Notes: generated by a model not told the origin, from the letters alone. A DNA stretch of 64,000 bases from Neorhizobium sp. SHOUNA12A (GCF_023006505.1 NZ_JALBGV010000018.1:1-64000), one strand, 5' to 3'. Shown: positions 53,407 to 63,090, counted from the stretch's first letter. Translations and numbers: made by a program.

Positions 53407-56372
53407 CTGGATAGTCTCGCTCGGGCGACATCCATGATCATAGCCGTGACCGACTCGATCCGGGCTGCCCCCAAGCCCTGTGCTCGCAATCTCTCCTTGA
53501 TTGCACGCCTCATCTGGCGCTGCACATCCTCTTTCAACTGCCAGTCCACGACGGTCGCATAGCCTTCGAGCGCACCTGCCAAGTCTGAGGCGGCGTCAGC
53601 ACTCGCTTTTCCGTCCAGCGCAACATCGATAAAAGGAAATATCGCGCCGGCCGTTCCTGACAAACCATGGCCAGTAGACGTGGTTCCAGCCCGAACAGTC
53701 GCCACCCTGTCGACAATCTCCTGAAGCCGGGCGAGCGCGCTAGCGGCCGACACTCTTGCTTCGCGCCGCTCATTCACGATGCGCTCGACTTGCTCCCAGA
53801 GAGACGCATAGGCCGTCGGATTCTCATCTCGGTGAACATGAATTTCATGCCGGATCGCGTGCTCAATTTCCGCGGCTTTCGCCTCCGCGGAAGTCAGCAT
53901 ATCAAGGTGCTGCTTAAAAGCGGGATCAAGAATATCTCGCGGCGCAAGCAATTGCTCCACACCGTCGCTCGATAGATAACGTGTTACGATCTCGCCCACT
54001 TTGGCGCCATAAGGCTTGGCATCGAATCTTTCTTCGCGGTACCGCCGACCGGCGACCGCGCGCAGGCGGGCGAGCCACTTCAGATCGGAGGCGTAGGGCT
54101 CCTCCAACGCTTTCGGGTCGGGCAGGATCATGTCCATCGCCTCGTTGAAGCGCTGGAAATCGAGTTCGAATTTGGCCCGCACGTCGTCATGCTCCAACTG
54201 TGCGAGGCAGGCTTCCTCATCCCGTCTATCGATGCCCTCAAACAGGCGCATGCCCGCACGGTGACGGCTTTCGAGCAACTGCACCTTATCGCTAAACGAA
54301 CGCATAGCGTTGAGCACACCATCTTCTTCCGAAAACAGATCGAGGGCGGCGGTGATGCGGCGGTTGTCGCCCCAGTAATCGACCACGAGACCGTAAGTCT
54401 TCCCATCCGCCGTGCGGTTCACACGGGCGATGGCTTGTAGGAGCGTGTGTTCGCGCAAGGGGGCGTCGAGATAGAGCACCTGCTCGACCGCGGCATCGAA
54501 GCCGGTCAGCAGCATATCGCAGACGACCAGGATCTTGAGCGGGTCATTCGGCCTTTTGAACCGGGCGATTCGATCGTCGCGATCCCGTTTCGAAAGGTAA
54601 TGCACTTGCAACCGAGCACTATCGTTGTTGGAGTTGGACATGATCAGCGCGCACTCGGGCGCGCCGAGCTTGCGCAACGTCTCGACATAACTGACCGCTA
54701 CGTCGCGGCTGATCGTGACGACCTGCGCCTTGAAGCCGTTGGGCTCGATCACGGCGCGGTAGTGGTGGAGCAAGTCCCGTGCGATGGCATCGATACGAAC
54801 CTGAGCGCCAGCCAGCTTCTCTTGTAGCCGCGTACCCCGTTTGAGCTTTGCAAGTTCGTCGTCGCTCAGTTCGGGAAACGCCTTACGGATATCCCGTTCC
54901 AGTTCCCGTCCCTCGATCCGTAACCTGGCGTCGCGCATTTCGTAATAGATCGGCACCGTCGCGCCGTCTTTCACCGCCTGATCGATCAGGTAGCGGTGCA
55001 GATAGTCGCCGAACACCTCACGGGTACTGCGGTCCTTCTTGTCGATGGGCGTGCCGGTGAAAGCGAGCATGCAGGCGTTGGGCAGCCCGGCGCGCATCCG
55101 GGCGGCGAGCGCGCCATATTGCGTGCGGTGGGCTTCGTCCACCATGACGAACACGTTCTCAGCTTCGGAGATCACTGAGGACCGCTTCGGCACAGCGCTG
55201 TGGAACTTGTGCACAGTCGTCAGCACCGTGGTTCCGGCACCACCCGATAGGGCTTCGCGCAGGGCCTCGCCGCTGGTTGCCTGAATGGGGTTCGGAAACC
55301 CCGAGCGCTTGAACTGGGCGGAGATCTGATCATCGAGATCGGTGCGGTCGGTGACAATAACCAGCGTCGGGTTTTCCGCCTCCGGCAAGCGGCGCAACTT
55401 TGTCGCAAGAAACACCATGGTCAGCGACTTGCCCGAGCCCTGGGTGTGGTGGATCACCCCACCGCGTCGCTTGGGGTCTTGCGCCGACCGTATGCGGTCG
55501 ATGGCCTTGCCGACGGCGACGAACTGCTGATAGCGCGCCAGCTTCTTGATGCGTCGGCCGTCGATCGTCTCGAACATCACAAAATTGCGCACGAGATCGA
55601 GTAGGTTAGCGGGGTTCAAAAGCCCTGCGAGCAGAATGTCTTGGCCGGTCGGGCTGCGTCCGAGCTGAGAGGCGAGCGTGTCGAGCGACAGCGGATAGGC
55701 GTCCTTCCATTCCGCCCAATGTCGCGCCGGGGCCTGGGTAGTGCCGAATTTTGCGACGTCGCGGGCGAGCGCGATTGAGATTTGCGCCGTTTCGAACAAG
55801 CGCGGCGCGCCAAGCCCAGAAAATTCGTCGCGGCCTTCGTAGCGGCGAAACTGGCGAACGGCCTCGCCGATCGGATCGGCCAGCGCCGGTGATTTGCATT
55901 CGATGACAGCCAGTGGCAACCCGTTCACATAGACGACAATGTCCGGGATCACATCCTGTCGCGGCCCCTTGATGGCCACCTGCCGGGCAAACTCGAAGCT
56001 GTTGGCGGACACATTGTCAAAGTCGAAGAACCGCACTGTGCGGTCCTGCCGACGGTCCTTCTCTGTATGGGCAGCCGTGACGCCGTAAGAGAGCGCCGTG
56101 TGGGCCTTTTCGTTGGCCTCCATCAGATCGACGGCGGCGATGCGGGTGATCGCCGTGATGGCCCGGCGCACCCCGTCCTCGTCAAGCCAAGGGTTTAGAC
56201 GGGTGAGACTTTCGGCGAGCCGATTGGTCAGCACCGGTTCGCTGGATGGCCCGTCGCGCAATTGGCGCACGTCATCACCGGTCAGGAACCGATAGTCGAA
56301 CAGCACGCGTAACAGTTCCGCAGCAGGCTCCTCCACCCATTCGATTTCCAGCCTGTCAACAGCTTCGTTCAT
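53403..56372 (-). CDS. hsdR: Type I restriction enzyme, HsdR subunit
   Basis: A 989-residue motor and nuclease subunit. The N-terminal nuclease core has PDIVVYVNGLPLAVIECKSP, with the E-x-K at the end. The helicase part has Walker A TQGSGKSLTM, the DEAH box MVDEAHRTQYG, and TGTPIDK, with later motifs such as LLTGFDA. It translocates DNA and cuts far from the unmodified recognition site. It overlaps both neighbours by 4 bases. Confidence 0.95.
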   Translation of the reverse strand: MNEAVDRLEIEWVEEPAAELLRVLFDYRFLTGDDVRQLRDGPSSEPVLTNRLAESLTRLNPWLDEDGVRRAITAITRIAAVDLMEANEKAHTALSYGVTAAHTEKDRRQDRTVRFFDFDNVSANSFEFARQVAIKGPRQDVIPDIVVYVNGLPLAVIECKSPALADPIGEAVRQFRRYEGRDEFSGLGAPRLFETAQISIALARDVAKFGTTQAPARHWAEWKDAYPLSLDTLASQLGRSPTGQDILLAGLLNPANLLDLVRNFVMFETIDGRRIKKLARYQQFVAVGKAIDRIRSAQDPKRRGGVIHHTQGSGKSLTMVFLATKLRRLPEAENPTLVIVTDRTDLDDQISAQFKRSGFPNPIQATSGEALREALSGGAGTTVLTTVHKFHSAVPKRSSVISEAENVFVMVDEAHRTQYGALAARMRAGLPNACMLAFTGTPIDKKDRSTREVFGDYLHRYLIDQAVKDGATVPIYYEMRDARLRIEGRELERDIRKAFPELSDDELAKLKRGTRLQEKLAGAQVRIDAIARDLLHHYRAVIEPNGFKAQVVTISRDVAVSYVETLRKLGAPECALIMSNSNNDSARLQVHYLSKRDRDDRIARFKRPNDPLKILVVCDMLLTGFDAAVEQVLYLDAPLREHTLLQAIARVNRTADGKTYGLVVDYWGDNRRITAALDLFSEEDGVLNAMRSFSDKVQLLESRHRAGMRLFEGIDRRDEEACLAQLEHDDVRAKFELDFQRFNEAMDMILPDPKALEEPYASDLKWLARLRAVAGRRYREERFDAKPYGAKVGEIVTRYLSSDGVEQLLAPRDILDPAFKQHLDMLTSAEAKAAEIEHAIRHEIHVHRDENPTAYASLWEQVERIVNERREARVSAASALARLQEIVDRVATVRAGTTSTGHGLSGTAGAIFPFIDVALDGKASADAASDLAGALEGYATVVDWQLKEDVQRQMRRAIKERLRAQGLGAARIESVTAMIMDVARARLSR

Positions 56373-57589
56373 GCCGCGCGCTCGGGCTGGTCGCGATGTC
56401 GCCCAATCATGCTTTCGGGCAGGCGAAGGCGACCGGAGAGGAGTTCTTGGGCAAGGGCGGTAGAGGTATCTCGCAACTGCTCAAGATATTCCTGCTCGCG
56501 CGATCTGCGAAGACGCAGAATTTCCGCCGCAGCTACAACTTCTTTTTGGACGTCCATGCTTGGAAGTGGCAGTCGAGCAGACTTCAAACCATCCGAGTTG
56601 ATGTTGAAATTTCCAGCTGAAGTTGTTGCCGCTGCCGTTAGACTGTCCCTTAGCGGGAAGGTTTCCGAGCTAAGCCAGACAAATTCGGGTAGCACTTTTT
56701 TCTGATCGACCCGAATACGAATGAGATATGATGCATAGAGTGTACCCCTTGGCAGATCTTTGATGAGTGCCATTCGGCCTACATATTCCGGATTTCCATT
56801 GGTTCGAACCGCCAAAAGATCACCATCTCGAAGCTCAAATTTCTTTGCTTCGTCAGGGGGCAGGTCTGCGTACTTCAGATGTCCCTGATCAACTCCATGG
56901 CTGAGCACATTTGGAATTCTAAGTACAGGGAAGCCCGAAGGATTATCATCGCACTTCGCTGATGTTCCGTATTTGGTGCTCTCGATCACTTCACCAAAAC
57001 TCACGGTCGGAACGGCTACGGACTTTGCATTTTCCAGAACCCAACTAACTGTCTTGTTCAAAGTCTGCGTTATGGCCTCGATCGAGGCTTCCGTCTTTGC
57101 GATAGCGTTATCAACCGCGCCCAAGACCTCGGCAATCGCGCGCTGTTCCGCAAGCGGGGGAATACTCAACCTCGTTGCAAGAAATTCGACGGTCGGGACT
57201 CGGTTGGCCTTTCGCGAACCGATCGCAGCGAACTTGAACCGTCCGTAGAACGCGGGACGCGAGACCATTTTCAAGAACCAATCGGGATCCACTTTTCCCA
57301 GGAAGTCGAAGGCCGGAAGATCGAGCGTCGTTTCGTATCCATCTAGATGTTCCGGAACAATCCCGAATGCGCCATTGAGGCAATCGAGTTTGCTGTAAGC
57401 AAATTGACCTGCCTTCCGTCGAAAATAGTTAGTCGCTTCGCTGCCACCTCTGTCGCTGCTTGCGACGATGCCACGTCCGTAAAGCCGAATGGTCAGCTTT
57501 TTCGCGCTGCTGCCGTTGCTGCCTTTGATGCGGCTCTCCCGGATGAGGTCGCCAATCCGGACGGGTCGCCACGACTGCTCAGTTGACAT
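56369..57589 (-). CDS. hsdS: Type I restriction enzyme, HsdS specificity subunit
   Basis: A 406-residue specificity subunit with two target-recognition domains (about 1-150 and 190-345) and conserved helical spacers (PPLAEQRAIAEVLGAVDNAI in the centre; PLPSMDVQKEVVAAAEILRL at the end). It dictates the bipartite DNA target. It overlaps hsdM by 11 bases upstream and hsdR by 4 downstream. Confidence 0.92.
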   Translation of the reverse strand: MSTEQSWRPVRIGDLIRESRIKGSNGSSAKKLTIRLYGRGIVASSDRGGSEATNYFRRKAGQFAYSKLDCLNGAFGIVPEHLDGYETTLDLPAFDFLGKVDPDWFLKMVSRPAFYGRFKFAAIGSRKANRVPTVEFLATRLSIPPLAEQRAIAEVLGAVDNAIAKTEASIEAITQTLNKTVSWVLENAKSVAVPTVSFGEVIESTKYGTSAKCDDNPSGFPVLRIPNVLSHGVDQGHLKYADLPPDEAKKFELRDGDLLAVRTNGNPEYVGRMALIKDLPRGTLYASYLIRIRVDQKKVLPEFVWLSSETFPLRDSLTAAATTSAGNFNINSDGLKSARLPLPSMDVQKEVVAAAEILRLRRSREQEYLEQLRDTSTALAQELLSGRLRLPESMIGRHRDQPERAA

Positions 57590-59186
57590 AGCCCATTTCC
57601 TTCAGAAGGGCATTCATGCGCGCCGCGGCTTCGTCACGTGCTTTCTCGGCAATCCAGAGCTTTTCCAACTCTCCTTTCACATCGATCGGCTTTTCCGGCT
57701 CCAGCGTGTCGATGTAACGGGAGATGTTGAGATTGAAGTCGTTCTCCTCGATTTCCTTCAAATCAACAACGCGGCAGAAGCGGTTGTTCGGTTCGCAGAT
57801 GGCTTTGCGATAGTTAAGTTCCTGAACGTCCTTCGCCTTATCGTAAAATGCGCCAATCTCACCCCATGCCTCAAAGGCATCGACGATACGGCGGATGTTA
57901 TTCTCTCCCAAGATATTCTTCTTGGGCCGCTCCTCAAATTCTTTTGCTGCGTGAATGAACAATACTTTGCCCTCGCGCGATTTCGGTTTGTCCTTGTTGA
58001 GGATGAGAACGGTCGCAGGGATGCCCGTGCCAGCAAAGAGGTTTTCCGGCAGGCCGATGATCGCCTCTAGCAGGTTGGCTTTCAGCAGCCCCTCGCGAAT
58101 GCGCCCATCGCCCGAGCCACGGAAAAGCACGCCGTGCGGCATGACCACGCCGCAGACGCCTTTGGGCGAGAGCGTCGCCACCATGTGCTGAACGAAGGCC
58201 ATATCGCCCATGTTCTTCGGCGGAATGCCGTAGATGAAGCGATTAAACCCCTTCTTCTCGTTTTCACCAGAAACGTCGTCCGCCCCCCAACTGTCGAGGG
58301 AGAACGGCGGATTGGCGATAACGCGGTCATAAAGGATCAGGTTGCCGTCAGCATCGAGAAGACGCGGATTGCGGATAGTGTCGCCCTTTTCGATCCGGGC
58401 GTCGCGAAGCCCATGCAACAGCAGGTTCATCTTGGCGATGGCCCAAGTGCCGAGGTTCTTCTCCTGTCCGTGCAGCGTCACGTTGACCGGCTGCCCCAGG
58501 CGTTTACCTTCGAAATCGGCGATGTGGCGTGCGCTTTCAATCAACATGCCGCCCGAACCGCAGGTAGGATCACTGATGCGCATACCCGGCTTGGGATCAA
58601 GCAATTCAACGATCAGGCGCACGACATGGTGCGGCGTGTAGAACTCGCCACCCTTCTTGCCCGCGTCGTCGGCAAACTTATCGATCAGATATTCATAGGC
58701 GCGCCCCAACATGTCCGGCTCGGATAGAGAGGCATTCGACAGGTCAATGCGTGAAAAATGATCGATCAGCCGGGCGAGCACGCCTTCGCGGTTCTTGGCA
58801 TCGCCGAGGCGTGATTCCGAATTGAAGTCGATATTGGCGAGCACGCCTTCGATCGACGGATTATGGTCCTCGATCGCTGCGCAGGCCTTGTTGAGCTGAT
58901 CGCCGATGCCGGTCGTCAGCTTCTTCAATTCCGACCAGCGTGCCCGTTCGGCGAGGAAAAATTCATGCTCATCCGGGTCGCTATAGGCGATTTCCGGGCT
59001 GAGACCATTTCGGATGCACTCTTGTGCTTCCTCCTCGAAGCGATCGGAGAGACGTTTCAAGAAGAGAAAGCCGAAAATGTAAATCTTGTAGTCCGAGCTA
59101 TCGATCGACCCTCGCAGAATGTCGGCGGATCGCCACAGATGATTGTAAAGCTCGCTCAGCGTAAGTTTGGCCATGGTTCTTCTCAT
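57579..59186 (-). CDS. hsdM: Type I restriction enzyme, HsdM methyltransferase subunit
   Basis: A 535-residue N6-adenine methyltransferase. After an N-terminal helical domain, the SAM motif DPTCGSGGMLIES and the catalytic NPPFSLDSW are intact. Together with HsdS it modifies host DNA; with HsdR it forms the restriction complex. The start may be the second ATG at 59174 (MAKLTLSEL). The 59186 ATG overlaps the stop of the preceding S-like gene. Confidence 0.95.
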   Translation of the reverse strand: MRRTMAKLTLSELYNHLWRSADILRGSIDSSDYKIYIFGFLFLKRLSDRFEEEAQECIRNGLSPEIAYSDPDEHEFFLAERARWSELKKLTTGIGDQLNKACAAIEDHNPSIEGVLANIDFNSESRLGDAKNREGVLARLIDHFSRIDLSNASLSEPDMLGRAYEYLIDKFADDAGKKGGEFYTPHHVVRLIVELLDPKPGMRISDPTCGSGGMLIESARHIADFEGKRLGQPVNVTLHGQEKNLGTWAIAKMNLLLHGLRDARIEKGDTIRNPRLLDADGNLILYDRVIANPPFSLDSWGADDVSGENEKKGFNRFIYGIPPKNMGDMAFVQHMVATLSPKGVCGVVMPHGVLFRGSGDGRIREGLLKANLLEAIIGLPENLFAGTGIPATVLILNKDKPKSREGKVLFIHAAKEFEERPKKNILGENNIRRIVDAFEAWGEIGAFYDKAKDVQELNYRKAICEPNNRFCRVVDLKEIEENDFNLNISRYIDTLEPEKPIDVKGELEKLWIAEKARDEAAARMNALLKEMGYVN

Positions 59187-59806
59187 AGTTGCTTGTTGGT
59201 GCCGAAGAGGCGTGCGTCAATCAAACGATGCGCAAGAGCGCGACGGATTTCGGCGGCTTCTATGGCGGTGCGATAAGCGGTTTGGGTGTCTGTGACGAGA
59301 GCGGCAATTCGCTGCTGCTCATTGACAGACGGCAAATCGATCTCGATTTTTGCAAGGTCTTTCGGTGACAGCGACAAGAGCGTCGTCGCCCCTCTGCGCA
59401 ACACTTCTATCTTTGGGCGGAAGACGTCACTTGAAAGGATGGCAAAAAGGGCTCCCCCTACTGTGGGGGGCTTGGGTCTTATAACGATCACGTTGCCACT
59501 GGCGACAGCGCCTGCGGTTTCACTACCGACAAGGCCGAATTTCAGCACTGTACCTCGGCCCGTAACCAGGACATCGTTTTCGCGAACCGCATAACTGACA
59601 GCGCGGTTGCGGTCATGGAAGCCGACGGTATCCAGCCGTTCTATAGGAGAAACGGCGCCATCTTGGAGGTCACGCACGCCAATCACTGGCAGCTTGTCAC
59701 CTGGTCGCTCAATCGTCTCCTCCCGCGAGACGCCGACACCAGCAAAAACTTCAGCAACCTCCGCCAAACGCAGCGCGAAGAGGTGTTCTTCTTCTATCTT
59801 TTTCAT
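59183..59806 (-). CDS. Single-domain HsdS-like protein (half specificity subunit)
   Basis: A 207-residue protein with one target-recognition domain (VIGVRDLQDGAVSPIERLDT, VTGRGTVLKFGLVG) and one spacer helix (LPSVNEQQRIAALVTDTQTA). It is half the length of a normal HsdS and leads the operon. Half-S proteins can dimerise into an alternative specificity or act with the full S subunit. Overlap with hsdM (ATGA) shows that it belongs to the operon. Confidence 0.8.
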   Translation of the reverse strand: MKKIEEEHLFALRLAEVAEVFAGVGVSREETIERPGDKLPVIGVRDLQDGAVSPIERLDTVGFHDRNRAVSYAVRENDVLVTGRGTVLKFGLVGSETAGAVASGNVIVIRPKPPTVGGALFAILSSDVFRPKIEVLRRGATTLLSLSPKDLAKIEIDLPSVNEQQRIAALVTDTQTAYRTAIEAAEIRRALAHRLIDARLFGTNKQL

Positions 59807-59875
59807 GCCCGTATCATGGCAGAAATTAATTTCGCGGTCAATACGGTCATAACTTGTAGCTTACTACGGAGCCTA

Positions 59876-59888
59876 ATAATCAGATTAT
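59876..59888. promoter_or_regulatory. Inverted repeat in the divergent promoter of the restriction operon
   Basis: ATAATC-A-GATTAT is a perfect repeat between the restriction operon (minus) and the small HTH gene (plus). It is a candidate operator for that protein. Confidence 0.4.
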
Positions 59889-59973
59889 GACTTGCAATCC
59901 GATTTTGAGTCTGTCATATGGGAATAGTCGGGTGCAAAAACCTGACTCAACTTAACTTAGTGGAGAAAAATAT

Positions 59974-60225
59974 ATGCCTACACGCGCTGAGCCGAGTCGG
60001 CTCTCACTTACGGAAGCAGACGCAGCCCTTATCAAGGGGATGATTCGCCGGGGGGACCGCCATCACGACATCGCTGCATTCTTCGGCGTAAACCAGGGTC
60101 GGATTGCTGAAATCAAGGACGGATCACGGTTCTCAGACGTTCAGTCGGCCGACCCTGAGGAACTTCCGCCGAGGGGGCCATATCTGACGCCGAAGGTAAC
60201 TTGGATGGAAAACCGGCTGCGCTAA
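59974..60225 (+). CDS. Small homeodomain-like protein divergent from the restriction operon
   Basis: An 83-residue protein with a helix-turn-helix-like core (LTEADAALIKGMIRRGDRHH, DIAAFFGVNQGRIAEI). The ribosome site GGAG precedes the ATG. Its divergent position suggests control of the type I restriction operon, which would need to delay restriction until methylation is established. This is inference. Confidence 0.6.
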   Translation: MPTRAEPSRLSLTEADAALIKGMIRRGDRHHDIAAFFGVNQGRIAEIKDGSRFSDVQSADPEELPPRGPYLTPKVTWMENRLR

Positions 60226-60358
60226 CAACCGGTTTCCAAAGACCAGGGCCGAAGCCCACTAGTCGTGACTTGAACAATCGCGAAACTAGCCGGCCCTGTT
60301 TCAAAAATCAATGATCTGACGCTTCGGGCAGGTCATATTTCTGAGAAAGATCGCCGGA

Positions 60359-60646
60359 ATGGCAGACTATCGTATTGACTGCATTAACAAGCCTGACCGC
60401 AACAGCACCCATGAGCACATCACCCATATTGGTGGTCCGAAGCCTGATGGCTCCGGACGGTGGCGCGATACCGTACCCAATGTGGTCGGATTCATCGAGG
60501 GTAACACCCACCGTTTCTACACCAAGGAAACCGGGGTTGTGGCTTGGGTTCATGTGCGCGTGAGCCCCAGCGGACGCAAGTACCTTCAGACTCAGGCAGA
60601 CGGGTATTGGAGCAATAACCTGCTTGCTCTCCAGGAGTGCGGCTAA
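60359..60646 (+). CDS. DUF3892 protein
   Basis: A 95-residue protein with the pattern of DUF3892: YRIDCINKPDRNSTHEHITH, IGGPKPDG, then a C-terminal YTKETGVVAWVHVRVSPSGR and YLQTQADG. The family is small, often of unknown role and frequently near defence genes. It is complete, with a hairpin after the stop. Confidence 0.8.
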   Translation: MADYRIDCINKPDRNSTHEHITHIGGPKPDGSGRWRDTVPNVVGFIEGNTHRFYTKETGVVAWVHVRVSPSGRKYLQTQADGYWSNNLLALQECG

Positions 60647-60655
60647 TCCGTCAAG

Positions 60656-60691
60656 ACAGAAGCCTCGCGACATTGATCGTGAGGCTTCTGT
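60656..60691 (+). terminator. Hairpin after the DUF3892 gene
   Basis: ACAGAAGCCTC and GAGGCTTCTGT form a perfect 11-base-pair stem that extends further with one mismatch. It lies 10 bases after the stop. There is no T run, so termination may need Rho or be weak. Confidence 0.5.
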
Positions 60692-60781
60692 CGCCTGGCA
60701 GCAGACACGCGGCGGCGGCGCCGCAGCGTGTCTCTTCAGAACCGGCATGGGTCCGACAGACATGATATTTCAGGAGAAAGC

Positions 60782-61057
60782 ATGCGAAACTTTATCCTCG
60801 CAACGATCTGTGCTGCATCTTTGGCGGCAAGCGCCAATGCGGAACGGCGGACCGCTATCGCAGGTCCAGTAAATGACGCTGTCGAATTGTGTCGCCAGGA
60901 GGCTATCGCGGAAAAGAAATTTGCCGCGAAGACTGAGGCGCCGCTCATCGACGCGTGTATGGCAAAAGAAAAGTTCAAACTCAAACCGGAATGCAAAGAA
61001 CGGGAGCGAGATGGCTCCTGCTATTCCAGAAGCTTTTGGTCTTTGCTCGGCTTCTAG
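60782..61057 (+). CDS. Small secreted hypothetical protein
   Basis: A 91-residue protein from ATG 60782, after the ribosome site AGGAGA. It has a signal peptide (FILATICAASLAASANA) and a mature, lysine-rich part with four cysteines (positions about 37, 59, 70, 81). No family is recognised. Confidence 0.55.
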   Translation: MRNFILATICAASLAASANAERRTAIAGPVNDAVELCRQEAIAEKKFAAKTEAPLIDACMAKEKFKLKPECKERERDGSCYSRSFWSLLGF

Positions 61058-61097
61058 ACCCAGGCAGGATCGAGCCAGGTCAGCTTCCCCACAATGG

Positions 61098-61135
61098 ATA
61101 CGCTTTCAACCCATTCCGGTGGGTTGAAAGCGTAT
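61098..61135 (+). terminator. Perfect 15-base-pair hairpin
   Basis: ATACGCTTTCAACCC pairs perfectly with GGGTTGAAAGCGTAT around an 8-base loop. It lies 41 bases after the small secreted protein gene. It lacks a T run; a terminator or a structured mobile-element relic are both possible. Confidence 0.45.
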
Positions 61136-61256
61136 ATAGCAGTAGCCCCAATAATCCCATCTTATGGGGGTCGTCAGCTTGGGCGTTCGCCCCCTGATCA
61201 GTGCCACCGGAGATTAGATCATACCTCGCTGGAAGACGCCGACAAAAGACGAGATC

Positions 61257-61512
61257 TTGGCAAACCGGCGTGAAATTGCCGAACGTGCACGGATTACCGA
61301 TCTGCGCTTGCCCGATGCGTTGGTAGAAATCCGCAAAGGCTTGGGCATGACACAAGTAGAATTTGCCAGAATGCTCTTTCTGCAAAAACGTAAAATCGCG
61401 GGAATTGAGGCTGGAAAGGCAAATCGCAACGCTTGCGACCTTACAAAAGATCGGCAGGCTATTCGGTTTTGAGATTGGCTTTGTCCCTCGAAGGGATGAT
61501 CTTCCGAGCTAG
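61257..61512 (+). pseudogene. Frameshifted XRE (HipB-like) regulator
   Basis: The frame from 61257 reads LPDALVEIRKGLGMTQVEFA, RMLFLQKRKIAGIEAGKAN, then shifts near 61427 to TLATLQKIGRLFGFEIGFVP with a stop at 61510-61512. Joined, this is a normal short helix-turn-helix antitoxin. No toxin gene follows. Confidence 0.6.
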
Positions 61513-61560
61513 CAACCCTGGACTGAGCCGAAACTCGTTTTCGCGGCGTATGCAAACCGC

Positions 61561-61956
61561 CTACTTTTTTGGGCGTAGCGAATCAATGGACCGCCAGGCC
61601 GTGTCTGAAGGACGGCGGCATTCCCAGAAGCGCCAGCCATTTACATGATTGCCCGTAATGCCGTAAGCGGCTTCGGAGGGGCTATTTTGTACCCTCCCTT
61701 TTTCATCAAGCCAAACACCGCCCTTGATCGCGCCTGTATATGTCTGCCCTTTATACGTGGCACGGAATTGCGTCCCTTCGGGGAACTCGGCACCCTTGTA
61801 AACTAGGGCTCCAAGGTTCTCGGTGACGTTTTCAGAACTCTTTTGTTCGCCGAGACTCAACAGCTGCCTGAGGACGTCATTATAGGTCATTTCCTCTGTT
61901 TCACGCCGAATGGTGAGGGCCTTGTAAACTTCAAAATCCACGTCGATAGTAGCCAT
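61561..61956 (-). CDS. RHH-like plus RAMA-domain protein
   Basis: A 131-residue protein with an N-terminal region like ribbon-helix-helix DNA binders (MATIDVDFEVYKALTIRRET, then YNDVLRQLLSL) and a C-terminal domain resembling RAMA (FRATYKGQTYTGAIKGG, SPSEAAYGITG, NGWRFWE). RAMA domains are linked to restriction and adenine-methylation systems and are thought to recognise modified DNA. It lies between the type I operon and hipB, and could be a methylation-sensing regulator. This is inference. Confidence 0.65.
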   Translation of the reverse strand: MATIDVDFEVYKALTIRRETEEMTYNDVLRQLLSLGEQKSSENVTENLGALVYKGAEFPEGTQFRATYKGQTYTGAIKGGVWLDEKGRVQNSPSEAAYGITGNHVNGWRFWECRRPSDTAWRSIDSLRPKK

Positions 61957-62149
61957 TATTGCCTCAATTTTTTCACTTTAAGCAAAAATAGTAGTTTTAA
62001 GAGAAAAAATCAAGGCTGCTCTTTGCCTCGCGGCTCTGCAGCCATGTCTGGTTTTACGAGGTTTCGCCGCAAGCCGCTCGCGCGCGCTGCAACCGGGGCC
62101 ACAACTCAATATTTGGGTTATGTCTGCGGAGATGGTTAGCGCTGTTGAG

Positions 62150-62858
62150 TTAAATGCTCAGGGCCACGAGTTTGGCACGGCCTGCGATCAAAGCCGCAAC
62201 GCGATTTAACGCCACAGAATCGGCGGCAAGTGGGGACATATTTTCTGATAATCGGGGAATCGCTTCCCCTGTGGCATCAGTTAGTTCTTTCACCCGACGG
62301 CGTACTAAGAGTAAGCCGACACCTGTCTCCTTCGAGAAAGCCTGCCAACCAGCTGCGTCCATTTCCGAAAGCGTCGCGCGCTCGCCGATTCGCATAGCCA
62401 TTTTCGGCGAAAGGTCTGGGTAGGCCAATGTGGAAAGCAGGTCGTACAGCGGAGCCATCCTCCGTCGAACGATTCCTGCCTCATCCAGAGCTGCTGTTTG
62501 CTGATCCGCAATCAGTCCTGCTCCGATCGGTTCCTGGCCTTCAGCCAAAAGTTGAAGCGTGCCGGCGACGTCGCCGCCCAAGCGATCAAGAAGGGCGAAG
62601 TCGTTGGCAGGTGAAACACACAACGCCTGCGCCGCAACCAGACGCTGGCTTTCCTCGGGCAATAGGCCGCCGAAAAATGGGCGGCATTCATGGCGAGAGA
62701 AACGCTCCGGGCGCTTCGGAAGTGAGGCCGAAAGTGGAAGCGTTTTTGTCATCAAGCCAAGCTTCGGTGTAGGCAAAGCCGATATAGCCATGCTTATCTT
62801 GGGTGAATTGCCCGACAATGCGACCATCCCACCAGACGTTGAGAACTCTTACCGTCAT
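62150..62858 (-). pseudogene. hipA toxin gene, frameshifted and internally deleted
   Basis: From ATG 62858 the frame reads MTVRVLNVWWDGRIVGQFTQ, GYIGFAYTEAWLDDKNAST, then shifts near 62740 to LPLSASLPKRPERFSRHECR and FFGGLLPEESQR. The C-terminal HipA part (MAPLYDLLSTLAYPDLSPKM) follows, but the kinase core between them is missing. The start overlaps hipB by 4 bases. The toxin is dead. Confidence 0.75.
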
Positions 62859-63085
62859 TTTCTACGTTCTCCAGGAGCCAATATATCGATCGAACATCCG
62901 AGCGTTTGCAGAACCTGCAAGACTTTTCCGATCTGTGCTGTAGGCTTGCCGGCTTCGAGATCGACAATGAACCGGAGGCCGACGCCCGAAACGCCGGCAA
63001 GCTCGTCCTGCCGCAAGTTTTGCTCCTTGCGTGTGCTGCGGACCAGGGCGCCGATGTCGGCTGGATTTTTGACTTGTTTTGCCAT
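62855..63085 (-). CDS. hipB: HipB-type antitoxin
   Basis: A 76-residue XRE protein (DIGALVRSTRKEQNLRQDEL, AGVSGVGLRFIVDLEAGKPT, then IGKVLQVLQTLGCSIDIL), the classic HipB layout. It is intact, with three palindromic operators directly upstream, so it probably still regulates its promoter although its own hipA is broken. Confidence 0.88.
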   Translation of the reverse strand: MAKQVKNPADIGALVRSTRKEQNLRQDELAGVSGVGLRFIVDLEAGKPTAQIGKVLQVLQTLGCSIDILAPGERRK

Positions 63086-63090
63086 TTTTA

